Source: Nonomuraea roseoviolacea subsp. carminata (GTDB lineage: Bacteria > Actinomycetota > Actinomycetes > Streptosporangiales > Streptosporangiaceae). Taken from it: a stretch of 64,000 nucleotides of DNA. The position numbers and the translations under genes are program-made. Below, one piece after another: positions 56,926-64,000 of this stretch; the first letter of the stretch is position 1, and the number at the start of each line of letters is the position of its first letter. The notes under the pieces were generated by a model. The model was not told where the DNA came from, did not search any database, and was given only the letters and a program-made list of their open reading frames with translations. The stretch covers positions 4,918,001 to 4,982,000 of the forward strand of contig NZ_JAMZEC010000001.1 of assembly GCF_024172185.1 (NCBI RefSeq), read 5' to 3'.

Positions 56926-57558
56926 ATGACTGTGACAGCGGCTCCGACCTGCCCACGGTGCTTTGGCCCGCTTCACGGGCCCAACGTGTGGTCCAGCGCA
57001 TGGCGGTGCGACGCGCACGGCGACGTGCTGCCCTTCCAACCTCCGTACCCGGCCTCCGACGTCGCAGCCGAGGCGCTGCGCAAGAGCTCGGTCGTCCCCG
57101 TGTGGATGCCGTGGCCGCTGCCCGCCGGGTGGCTGGTCACGGGGTTCGCCGAGGCGGGCGACGAACGCAGCGGCGGCCGGGCCAGCGTGGTCGCGCTGAG
57201 CGGCCCGTCCCTCAGCCACGGGCCCGCCGACCTGCTGGTCATCGCCGAGGAGCCGGGCGTGGGGCTGGGCGCGGCGTTCGCCGGCCTGAGCGGGCCCGAC
57301 CCGGGTGAGGGGTTCGACGCGGGGCCGCCGAACGCCAAGGTCGAGGTGCTGGGCCACCCCACGCCGCTGTGGTGCGTCGGCGGGGCGGCCGACCGCGCCG
57401 TCTACGCCGGTGAGGCGCTGGGCAACTGGATCTGGACGATCGCCTGGCCCGCCGACGCCGGTTGCCTGATCGCCCTCACCGACCTGAGCCTTCTCGATCT
57501 GCGCGACCATGAGTTCGACCTGCCTTTCGGCGCGTTCTCGCCACGCCTCGGCGGTTGA
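56926..57558 (+). CDS. DUF6758 protein with N-terminal zinc-ribbon-like motif
   Basis: A 210-residue protein. CPRCFGPLHGPN and WRCDAHG resemble a small zinc ribbon (Cys pair and Cys/His pair). PVWMPWPLPAGWLVTGFAEAGDERSGGRASVVALSGP is the conserved core of the actinobacterial DUF6758 family, followed by a VIAEEPGVGLGA motif. Function unknown. The ATG at 56926 gives the family-typical start; earlier codons add only a short unmatched stretch. It precedes the MBL-like gene by 41 bases. Confidence 0.82.
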   Translation: MTVTAAPTCPRCFGPLHGPNVWSSAWRCDAHGDVLPFQPPYPASDVAAEALRKSSVVPVWMPWPLPAGWLVTGFAEAGDERSGGRASVVALSGPSLSHGPADLLVIAEEPGVGLGAAFAGLSGPDPGEGFDAGPPNAKVEVLGHPTPLWCVGGAADRAVYAGEALGNWIWTIAWPADAGCLIALTDLSLLDLRDHEFDLPFGAFSPRLGG

Positions 57559-57585
57559 GCAGTACGCTGCGACGGCCGGACGGAC

Positions 57586-57591
57586 TAGGCT
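57586..57591 (+). promoter_or_regulatory. -10 element for MBL-like gene
   Basis: TAGGCT, 8 bases before the GTG at 57600. Confidence 0.45.
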
Positions 57592-57599
57592 TCGGAAGC

Positions 57600-58313
57600 G
57601 TGACAGCGCGTATCGAGCGAGTGGTGACCGAGGGCGTCGTCGACATCGACGGCGCCGAGCACAAGGTCGAGAACAACACGTGGATCGTGGGCGACGACGA
57701 CGAGGTGATCGTCATCGACCCGGCGCGTGACGCCGACAAGATCCTGGAGAAGGTCGGCGAGCGTGAGGTGCTCGCCGTCATCTGCACCCACGGCCTGCCC
57801 GACCACATCGGCGCGGCCATCGAGGTGGCCAGCCGTGACGAGGCCGTCATCGCCCTCCACCCCAAGGACAAGACGCTGTGGCGGGAGACCTGGTCCGAGA
57901 CGTGGCCCGACATCGAGATGGAGGACGACGGCGTCTTCGGCGTCGCCGACGTCCAGCTCGACGTCATGGAGACGCCCGGCATCAGCCCCGGCGGCGTGTC
58001 GCTGTACTCCGAGGCGCTGGGCGCGGTGTTCACCGGCAAGACGCTGCAGGCCGACGGTCCGGGCAAGCTCGGCGGCGAGTATCCCGCCCTGCCCGACCAG
58101 CTCACCGCCATCGGCGGGCGCCTGTTCACCCTGCCCGGTGACACCCGCGTGCTGCCCGCCCACGGTGACGAGGTGACCATCGGCGACCTGGAGCCCCACT
58201 TCGACGCCTGGGTGTCCGGCTCGCTGACCCGCACCGCCACCGCCGACGAGGAGGGCCCGCTCACCGACGGCACCCGCGTCGCCGGCATCAAGCTCGACCC
58301 GGACGACGACTAG
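57600..58313 (+). CDS. MBL-fold protein with degenerate metal site
   Basis: A 237-residue metallo-beta-lactamase-fold protein resembling the glyoxalase II-like hydrolases that sit with actinobacterial formaldehyde or mycothiol enzymes. NNTWIVGDDDEVIVIDPARDAD and a TPGISPGGVSLYSEALGAVFTGKTL segment identify the fold. The metal-binding HxHxDH is HGLPDH (one His lost), the TPGH motif is TPGI, and the bridging Asp in FTGDT is Lys (FTGKT). Only parts of the site remain, including HGD near the end. A non-catalytic role is likely. It uses a GTG at 57600; a longer frame from 57555 lies before the -10. Confidence 0.82.
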   Translation: MTARIERVVTEGVVDIDGAEHKVENNTWIVGDDDEVIVIDPARDADKILEKVGEREVLAVICTHGLPDHIGAAIEVASRDEAVIALHPKDKTLWRETWSETWPDIEMEDDGVFGVADVQLDVMETPGISPGGVSLYSEALGAVFTGKTLQADGPGKLGGEYPALPDQLTAIGGRLFTLPGDTRVLPAHGDEVTIGDLEPHFDAWVSGSLTRTATADEEGPLTDGTRVAGIKLDPDDD

Positions 58314-58353
58314 GGTGCGAGGAAGCGCCATCCTCCAGACCGCGGGTCTGAGT

Positions 58354-58507
58354 GACCGAGCCGCCTCCGCGGAGTGGAGGCCATGAGTTTGCGAGGGAGC
58401 GCCGTCGCCTGGACTGAGGAGCGCAGGGAGCGTAGCGACCGGAGTGACGAGGGAAGGCGGCGGCTCCTCAGCGACCGAGCCGCCTCCACGGAGTGGAGGC
58501 CATGAGT
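58354..58507 (+). repeat. 35-bp direct repeat containing ribosome site and start codon
   Basis: A 35-base word occurs at 58354-58388 and 58473-58507 with one mismatch. Each copy holds GCCTCC, a 7-base loop and GGAGGC followed by CATGAGT, so each can fold a hairpin that hides the GGAGG. The second copy leads into the RecB-like gene. Confidence 0.8.
58383..58505 (+). CDS. possible 40-residue leader ORF
   Basis: Starting at the ATG in the first repeat copy, an open frame of 40 codons (Arg/Glu/Ser-rich, with RRERSDRSDEGRRR) stops at 58503-58505, overlapping the ATG at 58502 of the next frame. It could couple translation of the RecB-like gene, or be a by-product of the duplication. Confidence 0.3.
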   Translation: MSLRGSAVAWTEERRERSDRSDEGRRRLLSDRAASTEWRP

Positions 58508-59431
58508 ATGGACCAGCTTCCCCTGGAGGGGATGCCGCGGCGGCTCTACTCGTGCACGCCGTCGCGGCTCAACACCTGGCTCGACTGCCGGCGCCGCTAC
58601 CGGTTCACCTACCTCGACCGGCCGCAGCCGGCCAAGGGGCCGGGGTGGGCGCACAACAGCGTCGGCGCCAGCGTGCACAACGCGCTGGCCGGGTGGTGGC
58701 GCGAGCCGTACGAGCGGCGCACCCCGCTGACCGCGGCCCTCTTACTCACCAACGGGTGGATCAAGGAGGGCTTCCGCGACGAGGAGCAGTCGGCGCGCTG
58801 GCTCGGCCGCGCCCGTGACCTCGTCTCCGGTTACGTCAGCACCCTCGACCCCGCCGACGACCCGGTCGGCGTGGAGCGCACCGTCGCCACCCGTACCAAG
58901 GTCGTCGCGCTGTCCGGACGGATCGACCGGCTCGACCGGCGGGGCGACGAGCTGGTGGTGGTCGACTACAAGACCGGGCGGCGCCCGCTCACCCAGGACG
59001 ACGCCCGCTCGTCGCTCGCGCTGGCCGTCTACGCCATCGCGGCGTCCCGGATGATGCGCACGCCCTGCCACCAGGTCGAGCTGCATCACCTGCCGACCGG
59101 CGAGATCGTCGAGTGGCGGCACACGGACGAGTCGCTGGAGCGTCACCTGCGGCGGGCCGAGGAGGTGGCGGAGGAGGCGTCCGTCGCCGACGAGCGCTAC
59201 CGCGAGGCCGTCGCCGCGCCGCCCGGCTCCAACCGGGGACGAGCCGCTCAGGCACGGACCGGACAGGGACAGGCGGCTCAGGGAACGGCACCCCAGGTGC
59301 CGGCCGAGGTGGACGCGCTGTTCGCGCCCAACCCGGGGCCGATCTGCTCCTGGTGCGACTTCCGCCGCCACTGCCCCGAGGGCCGGACGGCCGGCCCCGA
59401 CCGCAACCCCTGGGACGGCCTCGCCGAATAG
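58508..59431 (+). CDS. RecB-like PD-(D/E)XK exonuclease with Fe-S cluster motif
   Basis: A 307-residue nuclease of the RecB/AddB/Cas4 group. An N-terminal Cys (YSCTPSRLNTWLDCRRRYRF), a nuclease core with GRIDRLDRRGDELVVVDYKTGR (Asp and the DYK active site), and a C-terminal CSWCDFRRHC give four Cys fit for a [4Fe-4S] cluster. It probably degrades DNA ends as a stand-alone repair nuclease. The ATG at 58508 is chosen because GGAGG is 8 bases upstream; for the ATG at 58502 the gap is only 2. Confidence 0.87.
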   Translation: MDQLPLEGMPRRLYSCTPSRLNTWLDCRRRYRFTYLDRPQPAKGPGWAHNSVGASVHNALAGWWREPYERRTPLTAALLLTNGWIKEGFRDEEQSARWLGRARDLVSGYVSTLDPADDPVGVERTVATRTKVVALSGRIDRLDRRGDELVVVDYKTGRRPLTQDDARSSLALAVYAIAASRMMRTPCHQVELHHLPTGEIVEWRHTDESLERHLRRAEEVAEEASVADERYREAVAAPPGSNRGRAAQARTGQGQAAQGTAPQVPAEVDALFAPNPGPICSWCDFRRHCPEGRTAGPDRNPWDGLAE

Positions 59432-59493
59432 CCCCGGCCCGCCGCGACGTCGGCCCGGCCCCTGTACCCGGCCCCCGCTGGCCTCACCTGCCC

Positions 59494-59517
59494 CGCCCCG
59501 CATGACCGCACGGGGCG
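59494..59517. terminator. hairpin between RecB-like and MpaB-like genes
   Basis: CGCCCCG (59494-59500), a 10-base loop, CGGGGCG (59511-59517), between two convergent genes. Confidence 0.5.
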
Positions 59518-59530
59518 AGGTTCGAAAGGG

Positions 59531-60433
59531 TCAGCTCCTGGGGGCGCGGCGCGGGTCGGTCAGGCCGCGCAGCCCCCGGCTCACGTCGTAGCCGGCCGCG
59601 CCGAGCCGCTCACGGCTGCCGCGCAGCATGGCCCGCGTGGCCGGCATGAACGCCCGGTCGTGCAGCGGCTCCGGCAGGCTGTTGAACAGCAGCCGGAACG
59701 CCCGCAGCCCCGCCGTCACCAGGCCCGGGGGCACCTCGGGCAGCACGCCGTACATCCGCCGCGCCCACTCCGGCAGCGAGTAGTAGCACAGCGCCCCGAA
59801 CGGGAAGTAGAGCGGCTTGCCCGCCGACAGCATCCGCAGCTCGCGCGGCAGCCGCGGCCACAGCAGGAACCGCACGGTCGCCGCGGCCTCCTCGGTGACC
59901 CGCAGCGACGGCCGCACCTCCTTGAAGTAGGCGTCCATCTCGGCGCACGAGCCGGGCACGTCCTCGGCGTGCAGGCCCACGTACGTGGCGCTCCTGCGCT
60001 GCTCGCTCAGGTAGCGGTCGGCCTGCTCCTCCGTGAGGCCGAGCCCGCCGCGCCGGGCCACCTCCAGGTACGACGAAACCTCGGCGCAGTGCACCCAGAG
60101 CAGCAGCTCGGGGTCGTCCACGCGGCGCGTCGCGCCCGTGACCGGGTCGGTGGCGCGCAGGCTCCGGTGGATGCCCCGCACCCGCCGGCCGATCTCGTCG
60201 GCCTCCGCGGGGCTGCCGAACGTCACCCGGCCCACGAAGTCGGCCGTGCGGCGCAGCCGGCCGAACGGGTCGTCCTGGAAGGTGGAGTTCTGCCAGACGC
60301 CGCGCATGGCGACCGGGTGCAGCGCCTGGAGCATGAGGCCGCGGACACCGCCGACCCACATGGCGCGGTCGAGGTGGACCCGCCAGGTGGCGCTCTCGGG
60401 AGGTTGGACGACGATCTCGTCGATGCCGGCCAT
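59531..60433 (-). CDS. MpaB-like oxygenase (DUF2236)
   Basis: A 300-residue protein of the DUF2236/MpaB family, whose studied members include a rubber oxygenase (latex clearing protein) and fungal MpaB. VHLDRAMWVGGVRGLMLQALHPVAMRGVWQNS and LLWVHCAEVSSYLEV are the conserved core, with His residues that bind heme in relatives. Length is typical. It lies 14 bases downstream of an alpha/beta hydrolase gene on the same strand, so the two are probably one operon. The substrate is unknown. Confidence 0.85.
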   Translation of the reverse strand: MAGIDEIVVQPPESATWRVHLDRAMWVGGVRGLMLQALHPVAMRGVWQNSTFQDDPFGRLRRTADFVGRVTFGSPAEADEIGRRVRGIHRSLRATDPVTGATRRVDDPELLLWVHCAEVSSYLEVARRGGLGLTEEQADRYLSEQRRSATYVGLHAEDVPGSCAEMDAYFKEVRPSLRVTEEAAATVRFLLWPRLPRELRMLSAGKPLYFPFGALCYYSLPEWARRMYGVLPEVPPGLVTAGLRAFRLLFNSLPEPLHDRAFMPATRAMLRGSRERLGAAGYDVSRGLRGLTDPRRAPRS

Positions 60434-60447
60434 GATGGGCAGCAGGA

Positions 60448-61338
60448 TTACACGGAGGCGGACCTGGTGTCCATGTGGCGGGTCTCGGCCCGGTTCCAGA
60501 ACCTGATGAGCGCCGCGGCCGTCGTCTCGGGAGCCTCCACGGCCGGGGAGTGGGCGGCGCCGGGCACCACCACGATCTCCGCGCCGAGGGCTTGGGCCAT
60601 CTCGGCCTGCATGTCGGCCGGCCAGCCGTCGTCGTGCTCCCCGAACAGGACGAGCGTCGGCACCTCGACCTGACGCAGCTCCTCGGTGCGGTCGTGCATG
60701 CTCACGACCTCGCGCGCCATGCGCGACAGGCCGACGGGGGAGTTGGACAGCAGCCGCTTGCGCAGGAACGCCAGGATGTCGTCGGGCACCCCCGCCGACA
60801 GGGCCTCCGGCTCGAAGCTGTCGTGCCAGACCTGCTCCAGGCCGAACCGCGGCACCTCCTCCATGATCCGGCGGCTGGCGTGCGCCCGCCGCCCGACGAT
60901 CGCGGCCGGGCCGGAGCTCATCAGCGTGTACGAGGCGAACTTGGTGCGCCCGTCGATGACCGCCTCCCGCGTGACCAGCCCGCCGAAGGAGTGGCCCACC
61001 AGGTGGAGCGGCTCGCCGTCGCCGACGATCTGAGCCAGCAGGTCGATGTCGGCGCCGAGCGCGGCGCAGGTGTAGGCGCCGGGGTCGTCGGGGCCGGGCG
61101 TCTCGTACTGCCCGCGCAGGTCGACCGCGAGCACCCGGCGGCCCGACTGGGCGAGCGTCTGCAGGACCGCGATGAAGTCTTCCTTGCTCCCGGTCAGGCC
61201 CGGCACCAGCAGGGCCGGCCAGCGCTCCACCACGCCGCTCACGGGTAGCGCCTCCAGAGCCGCGAAAGCGCCCTGGGGCGTTTCCAGCTTCAGCGGCGTG
61301 ACGCCAGGTGGCAGGTTCAGGAATCGCGGCGTACTCAC
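60448..61338 (-). CDS. alpha/beta hydrolase, first gene of MpaB operon
   Basis: A 296-residue hydrolase. PALLVPGLTGSKEDFIAV is the oxyanion loop, VDLRGQYETPGPDD follows, and LHLVGHSFGGLVTRE carries the nucleophile Ser in GHSFGG. GEHDDGW supplies the acid and GAAHSPAVEAP the His. The GTG at 61338 follows a TATTGT hexamer at 8 bases; the long upstream extension is discounted. With the MpaB-like gene it may form a two-step pathway (oxidation and hydrolysis), which is inference. Confidence 0.88.
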   Translation of the reverse strand: MSTPRFLNLPPGVTPLKLETPQGAFAALEALPVSGVVERWPALLVPGLTGSKEDFIAVLQTLAQSGRRVLAVDLRGQYETPGPDDPGAYTCAALGADIDLLAQIVGDGEPLHLVGHSFGGLVTREAVIDGRTKFASYTLMSSGPAAIVGRRAHASRRIMEEVPRFGLEQVWHDSFEPEALSAGVPDDILAFLRKRLLSNSPVGLSRMAREVVSMHDRTEELRQVEVPTLVLFGEHDDGWPADMQAEMAQALGAEIVVVPGAAHSPAVEAPETTAAALIRFWNRAETRHMDTRSASV

Positions 61339-61346
61339 GTGGGGCA

Positions 61347-61352
61347 ACAATA
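61347..61352 (-). promoter_or_regulatory. -10 element for hydrolase/MpaB operon
   Basis: TATTGT on the minus strand, 8 bases before the GTG at 61338. Confidence 0.45.
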
Positions 61353-61516
61353 CCCCGAGGTCAGCGCTCCGACACCGGCGAACAGAGGACGCTGGTGCGA
61401 CTTCTGGTGACTTGCGCCGTCTGTCCTTCCTGGGCGGAAAAATGCGAATGTCCCGAGGAAACGCGACAGGGCGCGCACCCGTGAAGGTGCGCGCCCTGCT
61501 CGCTCGTGCCCGTGCG

Positions 61517-63442
<1,926 letters not shown>

Positions 63443-63557
63443 ATGAAGGCGGGCCTGCCGGGACCGACGGGCGGAAACGTTCGCCGTTGTGTGGGTCCTC
63501 GCGGTAGAGCCAGCCCTCTCGCGTCATTAGCGACCGCGGCCCGGGGAGTCGGGGGTT

Positions 63558-63575
63558 TTCGGGGGATCCCCCGAA
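63558..63575. promoter_or_regulatory. 18-bp perfect palindrome between helicase and ferritin-like genes
   Basis: TTCGGGGGATCCCCCGAA is a perfect palindrome. On the minus strand a TAAATT hexamer (63574-63579) overlaps it, so it could be an operator or the start of the helicase leader. A second small stem, GTGCG-GT-CGCAC, lies at 63584-63595. Confidence 0.5.
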
Positions 63576-63666
63576 TTTACACAGTGCGGTCGCACTTTCA
63601 CAGAGCAGTGTACTCGATAGCACAACGCTGGCCGAGCTTCCGGATGTTCCCGAAGATTGCGCGAAG

Positions 63667-63672
63667 TACGCT
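63667..63672 (+). promoter_or_regulatory. -10 element for ferritin-like gene
   Basis: TACGCT, 7 bases before the ATG at 63680. Confidence 0.5.
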
Positions 63673-63679
63673 GCGTCTC

Positions 63680-64000
63680 ATGAAGGAGTCTCCTGGTGTG
63701 GTCGATCTGCTCGGTGTCCTCGCGTATGCCGAGCTCAGCGCGTTCGCGCGGATGACGGAGGACGCCGCGTCGCTGGCGCCCTCCCTGGCGGACCGGGCCG
63801 CCCTGAGCGAGCTGGCCGTGGCCGAGTACGCGCACTTCCGGCTGCTGCGCGACCAGCTCGCCGAGATGGGCGCCGATCCCGAGGAGGCCATGTCGCCGTT
63901 CGTGGCGGCGCTCGACGGCTGGCACGCCCAGACCGCGCCGGGCGACTGGCTGGAGGCGCTGGTCAAGGCGTACGTGGGAGAGGGGATCGCGCTCGACTTC
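63680..64000 (+). CDS. ferritin-like fold protein (5' part, cut by the window end)
   Basis: The first 107 residues of a frame that runs off the window. LLGVLAYAELSAFARMTEDA and AVAEYAHFRLLRDQLAEMG contain E-x2-3-A and ExxxHxR-like spacing of a four-helix ferritin-like fold (Glu and His could bind iron). WLEALVKAYVGEGIALDF is typical of the actinobacterial family beside a DEAD-box helicase gene. Leaderless start. Related proteins resemble MiaE-type tRNA hydroxylases; the function here is unproven. Confidence 0.8.
   Translation, partial: MKESPGVVDLLGVLAYAELSAFARMTEDAASLAPSLADRAALSELAVAEYAHFRLLRDQLAEMGADPEEAMSPFVAALDGWHAQTAPGDWLEALVKAYVGEGIALDF

Overview
The window is chromosomal DNA from a very GC-rich actinobacterium. 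Coding density is high, GTG and TTG starts are common, and a mycothiol gene (mshB) is present. A conserved actinobacterial block runs O-methyltransferase, sigE, zinc anti-sigma, htrA, tatB, then mrp and an MgtE-N/CBS protein; the same order is known from Mycobacterium. The overall mix (penicillin acylase, MpaB-like oxygenase, P450, DUF6758, DUF6113 and DUF6529 relatives) fits a filamentous genus of the Streptosporangiales or Streptomycetales, probably the former. That placement is an inference, not a measurement. No rRNA, tRNA, CRISPR array, prophage or plasmid origin was seen.

Layout. 1-9.75 kb: WYL regulator, epoxide hydrolase, S9 peptidase, mshB and a small membrane protein, flavin reductase, Thr/Pro-rich secreted protein, HExxH membrane protein, and an MBL-fold hydrolase whose 3' end breaks up into a 45-bp tandem repeat. 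9.75-15.3 kb: ATC-hydrolase family protein behind a perfect inverted repeat, membrane protein, penicillin acylase, and a cysteinyl-tRNA-synthetase-like protein without HIGH or KMSKS. 15.3-22.2 kb: an unusual minus-strand operon in which a UvrD-type helicase sits between two paralogous proteins (one with a sigma-region-4-like helix-turn-helix), preceded by a methyltransferase. 22.3-30.5 kb: solute-binding lipoprotein and SH3-like protein, then fdxA, dapC, DUF4178 protein, muralytic-like protein, dapD, dapE and two LOG-family proteins. Most of the succinylase route to meso-diaminopimelate lies here. 30.6-36.8 kb: a decayed TnpB element next to a DivIVA-like gene, then tag, PaaG/PaaX pair, DUF3117 protein and pepA. 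36.8-45.4 kb: the envelope-stress block (sigE, anti-sigma, htrA, tatB), mrp, MarR regulator, DUF1003 protein and PRC/MgtE-N/CBS protein. 45.4-58.3 kb: DMT exporter, alpha/beta hydrolase, P450 and malyl-CoA-lyase-like gene divided by twin palindromes, a b561-like/secreted protein pair, CPBP protease, a giant beta-propeller membrane protein, NUDIX, DUF6758 protein and an MBL-like protein that has lost metal ligands. 58.3-64 kb: RecB-like nuclease behind a duplicated ribosome-binding hairpin, MpaB-like oxygenase with hydrolase, DEAD-box helicase, and a truncated ferritin-like gene at the window end.

Regulation. At least 17 genes have a TANNNT -10 hexamer 6-8 bases before the start codon, so leaderless transcription looks common. 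Extracytoplasmic sigma-type promoters precede sigE and htrA. Several convergent gene pairs share GC-rich hairpins that probably end transcription in both directions.
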